From SIG459 sp045538735 (GTDB lineage: Bacteria; Bacillota; Clostridia; Oscillospirales; Oscillospiraceae), in the NCBI GenBank assembly GCA_045538735.1, contig JAZSRY010000013.1, positions 124,001 through 188,000 on the forward strand: a DNA stretch of 64,000 nucleotides, given 5' to 3'. Shown in pieces: positions 26,860-34,992 of the stretch; position 1 is the first letter of the stretch, and each line of letters starts with the position of its first letter. A program made the position numbers and the translations under genes. Below the pieces are notes generated by a model. It was not told the DNA's origin. It worked only from the letters and a program-made list of their open reading frames with translations, and did no database searches.

Positions 26860-27716
26860 GCGCGGAGATTTTGAAGGGAGCGGCTGTCGCTTCCGCATTG
26901 AATGAAAAATCAAAAGAGATTTGTCTGTCTCTGAAGGAACGCGGAGTAAATCCCTGCCTTGCAATTGTTCGCGTTGGTGAAAGAGGCGACGATATTGCCT
27001 ATGAAAGAGGCATTCTCAAGCGCTGCAGCGCTTTGGATGTTGAAGTCAAACAGATAATTTTGCCGGAGAATGTGAGCCAGAGTGAAGTAATCGCTGCCAT
27101 AGAAGATTTGAACAGCGACACAAAGATTCACGGAATACTTGTCTTCATGCCTCTGCCTTCCCATATTGACGAGAATACCGTCCGTGAGACCATAGCACCC
27201 GAAAAGGATGTGGACGGTGTGACATCCGGCTCCGCAGCTTATGTTTTTTCCGGAAAGGGAATAGGTTTTGCTCCCTGCACCGCAAGAGCGGTCATAGAGA
27301 TCCTAAAGTATTATAATATACCCATTAGCTCGCGCCGTGCCGCTGTCTTCGGACGCAGTATGGTAATCGGAAAGCCCGTCAGCATGCTTCTTATGGCAGA
27401 AAATGCAACTGTCACCGTATGCCATAGCCGCACGGTAAATTCAGAGGAAATCTCAAAGCAGGCGGATATTGTTATTGCCGCCCTTGGCAAAGCAAAGGCT
27501 CTTGACGGGGAATATTTCCGCGAGGGACAGTGCGTCATTGATGTTGGTATCAACTTTGATGAGAACGGCAAAATGTGCGGAGATGTGGATTTTTCCGCCG
27601 CAGAAGAGATAGTTTCTCATATTACCCCTGTGCCGGGCGGTGTGGGTTCCGTTACCACGGCTGTGCTTGTTCGCCATACCCTTGAAGCCGCTGAAAAAAT
27701 GGTGACAAATAAGTAA
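26856..27716 (+). CDS. folD: FolD, probably methylene-THF dehydrogenase only
   Basis: This 286-residue protein has FolD signatures: PEKDVDGVTSGS, GRSMVIGKPVSMLL (NADP fold) and the C-terminal TPVPGGVGSVTTA. In bifunctional FolD the catalytic lysine lies four residues after a Tyr in YVxxK; here the segment reads AYERGILKRC, with Ile at that place. The cyclohydrolase Gln in the usual VQLPLP is Phe (VFMPLP). The Asp of KDVDG remains. By analogy with known Lys and Gln mutants the dehydrogenase should work and the cyclohydrolase should not. The overlapping fchA supplies that step. Confidence 0.9.
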   Translation: MSAEILKGAAVASALNEKSKEICLSLKERGVNPCLAIVRVGERGDDIAYERGILKRCSALDVEVKQIILPENVSQSEVIAAIEDLNSDTKIHGILVFMPLPSHIDENTVRETIAPEKDVDGVTSGSAAYVFSGKGIGFAPCTARAVIEILKYYNIPISSRRAAVFGRSMVIGKPVSMLLMAENATVTVCHSRTVNSEEISKQADIVIAALGKAKALDGEYFREGQCVIDVGINFDENGKMCGDVDFSAAEEIVSHITPVPGGVGSVTTAVLVRHTLEAAEKMVTNK

Positions 27717-27750
27717 TTTTGTGGTAATAATATAAGCAGATAAATATTTT

Positions 27751-27851
27751 GGACAGAGTAGGGAACTGCGCGTCAAGTGCCTGAGGATGGGAGTTGTCTC
27801 AGGACGAAGCACCTTTTTTGGTGCGCGATGCTTTTCCCGCATCCGCTGCCA
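27751..27851 (+). ncRNA. THF (tetrahydrofolate) riboswitch
   Basis: The stretch has the conserved THF aptamer pieces in order: GAGTAG, GCGTCAAGTG, GATGGGAGTTGTC, ACGAAGC and the 3' GCATCCGCT. The helices pair as expected (GGGAA with TTCCC, CCTGAG with CTCAGG, GCACC with GGTGC). It lies upstream of a FolT-type transporter gene, the expected target. Confidence 0.95.
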
Positions 27852-27870
27852 CTAAATAGGGACGTATTAG

Positions 27871-27905
27871 CTCCTTTCGTGGCAACTGTCACGAAAGGAG
27901 TTTTT
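27871..27905 (+). promoter_or_regulatory. Expression platform hairpin of the THF riboswitch
   Basis: A perfect 11-bp stem (27871-27881 with 27890-27900), eight-base loop and TTTTT. The 3' arm is CACGAAAGGAG, so the folT ribosome site is inside it. The hairpin can stop transcription and hide the ribosome site together. Confidence 0.85.
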
Positions 27906-27907
27906 AT

Positions 27908-28465
27908 ATGAAGACAAAGAAAAGCCTCAGTATAAGAATGATGGCCATTGACGCTGTTCTTGTGGCTATGTATGTCGTTCTTAATTCAATTTCCTTCAGA
28001 GTAGCAAATTTCAAGTTTACTCTCGATGCATTTCCGATAATCGTTGGAGCCGTGATGTTCGGGCCTCTCCACGGCTCTCTTATAGGTTTTCTTGGAAGCG
28101 GAATATATCAGCTGTTCTTTTCCGGTTACGGTATCACTCCGACCACCATACTTTGGATGCTCCCTGTTATAGTTCGGGGATTGATAGTTGGTGCCTATTC
28201 AAAACGCAAGGCCTTTTCGCCGCCGGTTTCGGGACTTATGGTATTTACTGTCATTGCCGGCATACTTACCACCGCTTTGAATACTCTTGCCCTTTATGTG
28301 GACAGTATAATCTATAACTATTATTCTTATGTGCTGGTGTTCGGCTTGCTTATACCCAAATTTATTATCAGTATTATTCTTGCGGTTGTGTTTGCTTTTG
28401 TCACACCCGCCCTTGTAAAGAAAATCAGAAAGAATGTTAAATTGCCGGAAGGAAATCATTATTGA
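27908..28465 (+). CDS. folT: Folate ECF transporter S component
   Basis: This 185-residue membrane protein has about six helices and starts MKTKKSLSIRMMAIDAVLVAMYVVL, with the AVMFGPLHGSLIGFLG segment of ECF S components. The family substrate cannot be read from the protein alone, but the THF riboswitch directly upstream points to folate. It needs a shared EcfA-EcfT module, which is not in this window. The stop overlaps the ansA start by one base. Confidence 0.9.
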   Translation: MKTKKSLSIRMMAIDAVLVAMYVVLNSISFRVANFKFTLDAFPIIVGAVMFGPLHGSLIGFLGSGIYQLFFSGYGITPTTILWMLPVIVRGLIVGAYSKRKAFSPPVSGLMVFTVIAGILTTALNTLALYVDSIIYNYYSYVLVFGLLIPKFIISIILAVVFAFVTPALVKKIRKNVKLPEGNHY

Positions 28466-29481
28466 TGCAGAACAAGAAAAAAGTTTTGATAATTTATACA
28501 GGCGGAACAATCGGCATGGTTGAAACCGAGGATGGCTATGCCACAAAAAGTGGCTATCTTCATCGTGTCCTCGGAAGTATGAGTGAGCTTTTCCATTCGG
28601 GAATGCCTCAGTGGGAGCTTATTGAGTTTGAGCATATCTGCGATTCCAGCAATATCTCAATAGTCGATTGGAGCGCCATGGCTCATACAATAAGGGATAA
28701 CTATGATATCTATGACGGCTTTGTCATCCTCCACGGAACAGATACTATGGCTTATACGGCTTCTGCGCTGAGCTTCATGCTGGAAGGCCTTGGCAAAACA
28801 GTTGTCCTTACAGGCGCGCAGATTCCGATAGGTCATGCCCGCTCCGATGCCCGCGATAATCTTATCGGTTCTATTATAATCGCAGGCGAGGGAAGAGTGC
28901 CTGAGGTCTGTCTTTATTTCGGCAAAAAGCTTCTTCGCGGCAACCGCGCCACCAAGGTTTCCGCAGACGAGATGGAGGCTTTCGCTTCTCCCAATTTTCC
29001 GCCCCTTGCCAACGCAGCTATTGACATACGCTATATTGACGCCCTTGTGCGTCCCGCGGGCGAGGAGCTCAATGTGATTGATTTCGCCGAGGACTTGCCT
29101 ATAGCTGTCCTGAAAATCTTCCCCGGCATACAGTTCAAGATGTTTGAGAATATTATGACAGAGAACCTTAAGGCACTGGTAATAGAGGCCTTTGGAGTGG
29201 GCAATATCCCTCAGTATGACGCAGAGCTTCTGCCGCTTATCAGTAAAGCGGCGGATAACGGCACAATCATTGTTGTATGCACCCAGTGTCTCCGGGGTAA
29301 GGTTCAGCTTGGCACCTATGAAACAAGCTCTGCCCTGAAAAAAGCCGGCGCTGTCAGCGGCGGAGATATGACAGTCGAAGCTGCGGTAACAAAGCTTCGC
29401 TATCTCTTCGCAAAGCGCTGCTCTTCGGGACGCATCAAGAGTCTGATGGAGAAGGATCTTCGCGGAGAATTGTCAGAGTAA
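28465..29481 (+). CDS. ansA: Type I L-asparaginase
   Basis: Hydrolyses asparagine to aspartate and ammonia in the cytoplasm. The 338-residue protein has the two active-site threonine motifs: IYTGGTIGM and LHGTDTMAYTASALSFM. There is no signal peptide. ATG 28465 follows a TTG at 28462 in the same frame; AAGGA at 28449-28453 could serve either. Coupled to folT by overlap, so it is probably under the THF riboswitch too, which is odd for its function. Confidence 0.92.
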   Translation: MQNKKKVLIIYTGGTIGMVETEDGYATKSGYLHRVLGSMSELFHSGMPQWELIEFEHICDSSNISIVDWSAMAHTIRDNYDIYDGFVILHGTDTMAYTASALSFMLEGLGKTVVLTGAQIPIGHARSDARDNLIGSIIIAGEGRVPEVCLYFGKKLLRGNRATKVSADEMEAFASPNFPPLANAAIDIRYIDALVRPAGEELNVIDFAEDLPIAVLKIFPGIQFKMFENIMTENLKALVIEAFGVGNIPQYDAELLPLISKAADNGTIIVVCTQCLRGKVQLGTYETSSALKKAGAVSGGDMTVEAAVTKLRYLFAKRCSSGRIKSLMEKDLRGELSE

Positions 29482-29504
29482 CATCTGCTCAATAAATGCT
29501 TTAT

Positions 29505-30692
29505 ATGAAAAGAATAGTTTCTGCAATTTTAATATTGATTTTGCTCCTAAGTGCTTGCGGAAAAGGGGCTACTGTGACTGTTGCCGCCCCGGATTATACC
29601 GCAAAGGAACTTGCCATAAATGTTATTGAAGGGATCAACTTCACCGAAGAGGATTTTCAATGCGTGAACGATAACTATGATGGAGCTGCAATGGCAAAAT
29701 ATGTTCAAGGGTTCTACGGACTTGATCCTGAGTATTTGCTTGATGCCGCTATTTATCGCAGTGCAGATCCAATGAAAGCCGATGAGATAAGCATTTTTAA
29801 GCTTAGAGACAAAGCTGACCTGAATACCGTCTTCAATGAGCTTGAATCCTACCGCCACAGCAGGCAGGGCGATTTTTTCGGTTATAACCCCGAGCAGGCA
29901 TTCATAGTCGATAACTCAATTGTAAGTTTAAGCTCCGACGGAGCTTGGGCAGCCGTGCTTATTTGTCCGGAGCCGCAGAAGGCGGACGAAGCGTTCTTTG
30001 GAGCATTAAATATGGAACTTCCCGAGTATGAGGATGAACCCTTTCCAAATGAAGAGCCTGAGGCCGAACCTGTGTATATTGAGAACCTGGGTGAGCTTCC
30101 GGAATACTGGTATCCCTATGTTGATCCTGATATTGACGATATGACTCTCTGGGATAATTCTGCTCTTGTTGCAGCTGTAAAAAATGCTAATGATGAAAAC
30201 CTTGATCAGCAAGGCAAAAAGCTTTATAAGAATTTAAATAAAATTATCAACTCGATTATTAGTGACGATATGTCGGAGCTTGAAAAAGAACAGGCTGTAT
30301 ATAAATGGCTTTGCACAAATTGCGAATATGATTATCGCCATTATGATATTCCAAGTGCCGCACCCCGCGAATCCTATGAGCCTTACGGCGCAATAATTGA
30401 GGGAAAGGCGGTCTGCCTCGGTTATGCAACAGCTTTTCAACTTTTTATGGACGTTCTCGACATTGAGTGTATCACTGTAGTTGGTGCAGCATTTTCATCC
30501 CGTGAGGATCACGCATGGAATATGGTAAAAATTGATGGGGAATGGTTTTGCGTGGACTCCACTTGGGATGAGGGAGCTTACGGATTCGGTTATTTTAACA
30601 AAAGCTCCGAATACTTTGCGCTAACAGATCATCAGTGGGATTATGAGGCTTATCCCATAGCAATGCCGGAGAATATAGGAAAGATGGAATAA
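29505..30692 (+). CDS. DUF4358 and transglutaminase-like lipoprotein
   Basis: A 395-residue lipoprotein: MKRIVSAILILILLLSACGKG has a clear lipobox. Residues about 35-160 look like DUF4358. The C-terminal ~130 residues form a transglutaminase-like domain with a plausible triad: Cys in GKAVCLGYATAFQL, His in REDHAWNMVKI and Asp in FCVDSTWDEG. It could cleave or crosslink surface peptides. The ATG at 29505 is preferred because signal peptides of this type start MKR; an in-frame ATG at 29496 is also possible. The ribosome site is weak. Confidence 0.8.
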   Translation: MKRIVSAILILILLLSACGKGATVTVAAPDYTAKELAINVIEGINFTEEDFQCVNDNYDGAAMAKYVQGFYGLDPEYLLDAAIYRSADPMKADEISIFKLRDKADLNTVFNELESYRHSRQGDFFGYNPEQAFIVDNSIVSLSSDGAWAAVLICPEPQKADEAFFGALNMELPEYEDEPFPNEEPEAEPVYIENLGELPEYWYPYVDPDIDDMTLWDNSALVAAVKNANDENLDQQGKKLYKNLNKIINSIISDDMSELEKEQAVYKWLCTNCEYDYRHYDIPSAAPRESYEPYGAIIEGKAVCLGYATAFQLFMDVLDIECITVVGAAFSSREDHAWNMVKIDGEWFCVDSTWDEGAYGFGYFNKSSEYFALTDHQWDYEAYPIAMPENIGKME

Positions 30693-30728
30693 ATATTTCT
30701 TCTCGTGACAAAAATTTAATAACATAAC

Positions 30729-30780
30729 AAAAACGCTCCTCCGCAGACTAAAAATATAATTCTGCAAGGAGCGTATTTTT
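30729..30780 (+). promoter_or_regulatory. Hairpin covering the sleB ribosome site
   Basis: ACGCTCCT (30733-30740) pairs with AGGAGCGT (30767-30774), with an inner GCAGA/TCTGC pair and an AT-rich loop, then ATTTTT and the ATG. It can act as a terminator for the upstream gene and also hides the AAGGAG site of sleB. Confidence 0.65.
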
Positions 30781-31452
30781 ATGACTCAATCAAGAAGAAA
30801 ACTTTGCCTTGCCCTTATTGTCGTGTTTGCGGTTAATATACTTATAATTTGCTTTGTGCAGTATGTTGATGCGGCAAGCTATAAGAAAGGCTCGACAGGC
30901 TCTGTCGTGAGCCAGATACAAACTCTTTTGAAAAATCAGGGCTTTTATTCGGGAGCGGTTGACGGAGTATACGGGAGTGCAACGGAAGAAGCGGTCAAGA
31001 AATATCAGAAGCGCTTTGGATTAAAGGTGGACGGCGTTGCAGGACAGCAGACCCTCTCCTATATGGGAATAAGCGCTCAGGGCTCCGCAACATCAAGCGG
31101 GAGCGGAGATGTGGCGCTTTTGGCGAGACTGATATCCGCCGAAGCAAGAGGAGAGCCTTATGTTGGTCAGGTGGCTGTGGGAGCTGTTGTGCTCAACCGT
31201 ATGGAGCACCCCTCTTTTCCAAACACAATGTCTGGAGTTATTTATCAGTCGGGAGCTTTCACCTGCATTGACGACGGACAGTTCAATGAACCTATTGCGG
31301 ATTCCGCCTATAAAGCGGCAAGAGATGCAATGAACGGTTGGGATCCTTCCGGTGGAGCAATATATTATTTCAATCCGTCAACGGCAACAAGTAAGTGGAT
31401 ATGGTCAAGACCCCTTATAACAATAATCGGCAAGCACAGATTTTGCTCATAA
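30781..31452 (+). CDS. sleB: Spore cortex-lytic enzyme, SleB-like
   Basis: This 223-residue exported protein has a signal peptide (to about residue 32, VDAASYKKG), a peptidoglycan-binding domain (about 36-95, SVVSQIQTLLKNQGFYSG...FGLKVDGVAG) and a C-terminal Hydrolase_2/SleB domain (LLARLISAEARGEPYVGQVAVGAVVLNR, with the catalytic Glu in AEARGE). SleB is a lytic transglycosylase acting on cortex peptidoglycan in germination. No ypeB follows, unlike in Bacillus. The SASEARGE-type motif is kept as SAEARGE. Confidence 0.9.
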   Translation: MTQSRRKLCLALIVVFAVNILIICFVQYVDAASYKKGSTGSVVSQIQTLLKNQGFYSGAVDGVYGSATEEAVKKYQKRFGLKVDGVAGQQTLSYMGISAQGSATSSGSGDVALLARLISAEARGEPYVGQVAVGAVVLNRMEHPSFPNTMSGVIYQSGAFTCIDDGQFNEPIADSAYKAARDAMNGWDPSGGAIYYFNPSTATSKWIWSRPLITIIGKHRFCS

Positions 31453-31487
31453 AAAATGCTGAGAGAATTTTTCTCTCAGCATTTTTG
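31453..31487. terminator. Bidirectional terminator
   Basis: AAAAATGCTGAGAGAA pairs with TTCTCTCAGCATTTTT across a T-rich loop. It separates convergent sleB and the oxidoreductase operon. Confidence 0.92.
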
Positions 31488-32015
31488 TTATTTTGAATAG
31501 ATATCAAGTGCCTTCTGGTTAAGGGGAAGGAAGGCTGCTTTGCGGCCGGAGAACATATGTTCAAGCTGCTCGCGAATGGTATCGAGGGAAACGATCCCCG
31601 TTTCCTTCAAAATAGCGCCAAGCATAATGATGTTTGCACATTTCTCATTTCCAAGTTCCTTTGCAAGGTCATTACAGGGTACTTCAACAACCTTAACATC
31701 ATTGCGAAGGCATTTTTCGGGAATAAGAGAACTGTTCATAAGGATAACGCCGCCGGGATTTACCATGCTCTCAAACTTACGCAGGGAGGGGAGGTTCATA
31801 GCAACGAGAACATCGGCATCGTTAATAAGGGGGCAGCTGATAGCCTTGTCGGATACAACAACGGTGCAGTTTGCGGTGCCGCCGCGCATTTCGGGACCGT
31901 AGGAGGGAAGCCAGGTTACCTCCTTGCCCTCGTCCATTGCGGCCTTCGCAATCATCTGGCCAAGAGCGAGAGTGCCCTGTCCGCCGCTTCCGGCGAAAAA
32001 GAGTTTCTGTTTCAT
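31488..32015 (-). CDS. 2-oxoacid:ferredoxin oxidoreductase, gamma subunit
   Basis: A 175-residue catalytic gamma domain with FAGSGGQGTLALGQMIA at the N-terminus, the usual fold of POR/VOR/KOR gamma chains. Last gene of the five-gene leftward operon; one base separates it from the beta gene. With alpha, beta and the ferredoxin subunit it makes a complete four-subunit enzyme exchanging 2-oxoacid plus CoA with acyl-CoA, CO2 and reduced ferredoxin. Confidence 0.93.
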   Translation of the reverse strand: MKQKLFFAGSGGQGTLALGQMIAKAAMDEGKEVTWLPSYGPEMRGGTANCTVVVSDKAISCPLINDADVLVAMNLPSLRKFESMVNPGGVILMNSSLIPEKCLRNDVKVVEVPCNDLAKELGNEKCANIIMLGAILKETGIVSLDTIREQLEHMFSGRKAAFLPLNQKALDIYSK

Positions 32016-32016
32016 C

Positions 32017-32763
32017 TTACTTCATTTCCTCCGGGCATTTGAAATTTCCGACGGGATAATATTCGGCCATGTTCTTCTCCATCCACTTGATTGCATCGTA
32101 GGGAGCATAACCCCAGTTGGTTGGGCATACGGAGAGAAATTCAACAAAGCTGAATCCAAGACCTGCATCCTGAACATCAAGAGCCTTGTGAATGGCCTTT
32201 TTTGCCTTGCGGATATTAGCAGGATTATTAAGCATAACGCGCTCAACGAATACAGCTCCGTCAATGGTAGCAAGCATTTCGCTGACTCTGAGGGGCAGAC
32301 CTGCCTGCTCCTTGGTGCGTCCGTCAACAGCGGTGGTTGCTCTCTGTCCGATAAGGGTGGTGGGGGCCATCTGACCGCCGGTCATGCCGTAAATGGCATT
32401 GTTGATAAAGAAGGTGGTGAATTTCTCACCGCGATGTGCGGCATGAACAATTTCGCCGGCACCGATGGAGGCAAGGTCTCCGTCACCCTGATAGGTGAAA
32501 ACGGTCTTATCGGGGTGCACACGGCGAATACCGCTGGCAATTGCGGGGGCGCGTCCGTGGGTGGATTCGCACATATCGATGTTCATAAAATGATGAGCAT
32601 TGATAGAGCAGCCAATGGGAACAACGCCGATGGTCTTTCCCAGCCGGCCCCGCTCTTCGAGACATTCCATTATCAGGCGGTGGGCAATGCCGTGGGAGCA
32701 GCCGGGGCAGTAGCTGTTGTCAACAGGGACGATGCCTTTTGTAGGTTCAAATATGGTTTTCAT
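32017..32763 (-). CDS. 2-oxoacid:ferredoxin oxidoreductase, beta (TPP) subunit
   Basis: The 248-residue thiamine-pyrophosphate subunit. NSYCPGCSHGI gives the conserved N-terminal cysteines, and YQGDGDLASIGAGEIVHAAHRGE plus INNAIYGMTGGQMAPTT is the TPP/Mg binding region. I place the start at 32763 (MKTIFEPTKG), seven bases after GGAGG; it overlaps the alpha stop by four bases. Substrate type follows from the VorB-like alpha subunit. Confidence 0.93.
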   Translation of the reverse strand: MKTIFEPTKGIVPVDNSYCPGCSHGIAHRLIMECLEERGRLGKTIGVVPIGCSINAHHFMNIDMCESTHGRAPAIASGIRRVHPDKTVFTYQGDGDLASIGAGEIVHAAHRGEKFTTFFINNAIYGMTGGQMAPTTLIGQRATTAVDGRTKEQAGLPLRVSEMLATIDGAVFVERVMLNNPANIRKAKKAIHKALDVQDAGLGFSFVEFLSVCPTNWGYAPYDAIKWMEKNMAEYYPVGNFKCPEEMK

Positions 32764-33836
32764 TTGGCTTCCTCCCAAAGTTTAATTGCTCTCTCCACTA
32801 TTTCAAGAGAGGAGGGGACAATGCCGCCGGTGCGGTTGATGAGACCGCATTTCCAGCGTCCTGCCACGGCGGACTTAACATCCGCAAGCATCTGACCCAT
32901 GCTCAGCTCGGTGGATATAACGATTTTGCACTTATCGCCGATTTCATCAAAAGCCTTATCGGGGAAGGGCCAGAGGCTTATGGGACGAATCATACCGGCC
33001 TTGATGCCCTTTTCGGCAAGAAGCTCCACGGCTTCTGCGCAGAGACGGCTCATAGTACCGAATGCAACAAAGACGATCTCGGCGTCCTCAAGACCCTGAG
33101 ATTTATAGCGGACAAGCTCTTTCTCTGCCTTTTCGTATTTCTCAAAAAGATGATAAACATGTTTTTCAAGAACATCGGGCTCCATACGCAGAGAATAGAT
33201 AACGTTTCTTCCGGGGTGGGAATCTGTGCCGGTGATGGCCCAGGGTTTTTCCTCGGAAATTTTGTCGACAGGAGTGATGCCCTTTGCCTCGGGGAGGACG
33301 ATAGGCTCCATCATCTGACCCATCATACCGTCTGCTAGAATCATCATGGGATTGCGATATTCCTCGGCAAGGTCAAAGCATTCGTAAATGAGATCAACGC
33401 ATTCCTGAATTCCTGCAGGAGCAAATACCGGGATTTTGCAGTCGCCGTTATAGCCGCCGCGGGTGACCTGGTTATAGTCTGCCTGTCCGGGCTGAATGCC
33501 GCCAACACCGGGGCCGCCGCGGGATACATTAAGCACGACAAGGGGAACCTCGGCGGAGCAGATAAAGCCGAGACCTTCCTGCATAAGGCTGATTCCGGGG
33601 GAGGAAGAGGAGATGAAAACTCTTCCGCCGCTTGCAGCAGCGCCGTAGGCCATATTGATGGCTGCGAGCTCACTTTCGGCCTGAACGAATGCACCGCCGG
33701 CCTTGGGAAGCTCATGGCTCATATATTCGGGAATTTCGTTCTGCGGAGTGATGGGGTAGCCGCAATAGCACTTGCAGCCTGCGCGGATAGCGGCCTCAGC
33801 AAATGCCTCGTTGCCCTTCATAAGTATCTTTTTCAT
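32760..33836 (-). CDS. vorB: 2-oxoisovalerate:ferredoxin oxidoreductase, alpha subunit (VorB type)
   Basis: A 358-residue alpha subunit starting MKKILMKGNEAFAEAAIRAGCK. This start and the CGYPITPQNEIPEYM segment match the VorB subgroup used for branched-chain 2-oxoacids. The reaction is reversible: oxidation yields isobutyryl-, isovaleryl- or 2-methylbutyryl-CoA, and reductive carboxylation makes the branched 2-oxoacid from acyl-CoA. The last option fits the neighbouring T-box-controlled acyl-CoA ligases. Direction in the cell is not visible from sequence. Confidence 0.9.
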   Translation of the reverse strand: MKKILMKGNEAFAEAAIRAGCKCYCGYPITPQNEIPEYMSHELPKAGGAFVQAESELAAINMAYGAAASGGRVFISSSSPGISLMQEGLGFICSAEVPLVVLNVSRGGPGVGGIQPGQADYNQVTRGGYNGDCKIPVFAPAGIQECVDLIYECFDLAEEYRNPMMILADGMMGQMMEPIVLPEAKGITPVDKISEEKPWAITGTDSHPGRNVIYSLRMEPDVLEKHVYHLFEKYEKAEKELVRYKSQGLEDAEIVFVAFGTMSRLCAEAVELLAEKGIKAGMIRPISLWPFPDKAFDEIGDKCKIVISTELSMGQMLADVKSAVAGRWKCGLINRTGGIVPSSLEIVERAIKLWEEAK

Positions 33837-34072
33837 TCCTCACCCTCCTCAAGCTGATAAATGGAGATGCAGCAGTCGGGACACATAAGAGCGCAGCTGG
33901 AGCAGCCTACGCAAAGCTCCATATTGTCTGCATCTATGGAAGCGGGATGATAACCCTTGCTGTTGACGCTGCTTTTGTCCATTTCTATTATCTTCATAGG
34001 GCAGAAGTTTACACAAAGCTCGCAGCCCTTGCATTTGTCTCTGCTAAACAGGACTTTGAATCTCTTAAACAT
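33833..34072 (-). CDS. Ferredoxin-type (delta) subunit, two 4Fe-4S clusters
   Basis: A 79-residue bacterial-type ferredoxin subunit. Two cluster motifs are complete: CKGCELCVNFCP and CVGCSSCALMCP. It passes electrons between the TPP site and soluble ferredoxin. Start at ATG 34072 has GGAGG at the right distance; the longer upstream frame overlaps the ATPase gene and is rejected. Its stop overlaps the alpha start by four bases. Confidence 0.92.
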   Translation of the reverse strand: MFKRFKVLFSRDKCKGCELCVNFCPMKIIEMDKSSVNSKGYHPASIDADNMELCVGCSSCALMCPDCCISIYQLEEGEE

Positions 34073-34094
34073 AATTACCTCCGAATATATCAAA

Positions 34095-34799
34095 TCAAAC
34101 TTGTTTATCAAGATAAGTATCTCTCATGTACATTCCGATGGGGAACACATCAAAGCCCTTACCGCTGACAAGAGGAACAAGATTTTCCATACAGCAGGCA
34201 CAAAGGGCGGGAATACCTGTTTTGATACTCAGCTCCTGAGCAAATTCCCAGCCTTCAATAACATCATCTTCAGTAGTGTAGCGAATAAGATGTGTGTTGG
34301 ATATAATTCCGCTGACGGAAAGGGAAGTGGTTTCCTCAATGCTCCTCAGCTGGAATAACGCGCTTTCCAAATCTGCTGTTCCGGGACGGTTTTTGTTGAG
34401 CACATAAAGAAGCTGAGTATCTTCCTTAAGATATTTTGAATACTGGTTGAGTATCATAGCTCCCGTAAAGTCGCCGCCTGCATCAAGAATAACTCTGCAA
34501 TCGGGATCTTCAAGAGGTGCTCTTATGGCTGGATCAAGAGTCTGGAGTTCACTGCCGTTTCTGCCCTTGAATGGATCGGAATAAACTTTTACTCCGGCTT
34601 TTTCAAGCTCTTCCATCCTTTCTCTTGAACGGAAATAAGGGTTTTCCAAATCGAGATCCGCAAGAGCAAGATTCGGAATATTCACTTTTGCAAGTGCCAT
34701 GGCAAGGGACACGGCAAACTCGGTTTTGCCACAGCCGAAATGTCCCGTAACGGCAATTTTTCTTGGCCCATGCGCCATAAGCGAGAGAAAATTCGTCAT
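34095..34799 (-). CDS. P-loop ATPase, MinD/CobQ-like, heading the VOR operon
   Basis: A 234-residue protein with Walker A in VTGHFGCGKTEFAV (about residues 17-30), LALADLDLENPYF as a Walker A' or switch-like segment and VILDAGGDFTG as Walker B. C-terminal half contains Cys-rich CACCMENL. It resembles MinD/CobQ-type nucleotide-binding proteins; a role in maturation or metal handling of the oxidoreductase is possible but unproven. It is the first gene of the operon with its own promoter at 34844-34872, and is 22 bases from the ferredoxin gene. Confidence 0.75.
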   Translation of the reverse strand: MTNFLSLMAHGPRKIAVTGHFGCGKTEFAVSLAMALAKVNIPNLALADLDLENPYFRSRERMEELEKAGVKVYSDPFKGRNGSELQTLDPAIRAPLEDPDCRVILDAGGDFTGAMILNQYSKYLKEDTQLLYVLNKNRPGTADLESALFQLRSIEETTSLSVSGIISNTHLIRYTTEDDVIEGWEFAQELSIKTGIPALCACCMENLVPLVSGKGFDVFPIGMYMRDTYLDKQV

Positions 34800-34843
34800 A
34801 TCTCCGACTTTCCTTATATTAATATATAAAGCGCTATTTGTTG

Positions 34844-34872
34844 ATTATATCCCCCTAAATTTGCTCCGTCAA
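34844..34872 (-). promoter_or_regulatory. Promoter of the VOR operon
   Basis: On the minus strand TTGACG (34872-34867), a 17-base spacer and TATAAT (34849-34844). Confidence 0.8.
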
Positions 34873-34956
34873 GAAAGTTTAATAAATTTTTGCCCATTAT
34901 CAATTTGATTAGGTGAAGTGAACGCAATTTTTGTGTATATTTAATGATGAAAGTGA

Positions 34957-34985
34957 TTGACAAAAAATAATGTAAGTGCTTTAAT
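34957..34985 (+). promoter_or_regulatory. Promoter of T-box leader 1
   Basis: TTGACA at 34957-34962, a 17-base spacer, TTTAAT at 34980-34985. Transcription would start just before Stem I. Confidence 0.75.
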
Positions 34986-34992
34986 ATCCTCA

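Noticed and set aside
31924..32895. 323-codon plus-strand frame over the VOR genes
   Set aside because: Antisense to the gamma, beta and alpha subunit genes, which have family motifs and ribosome sites.
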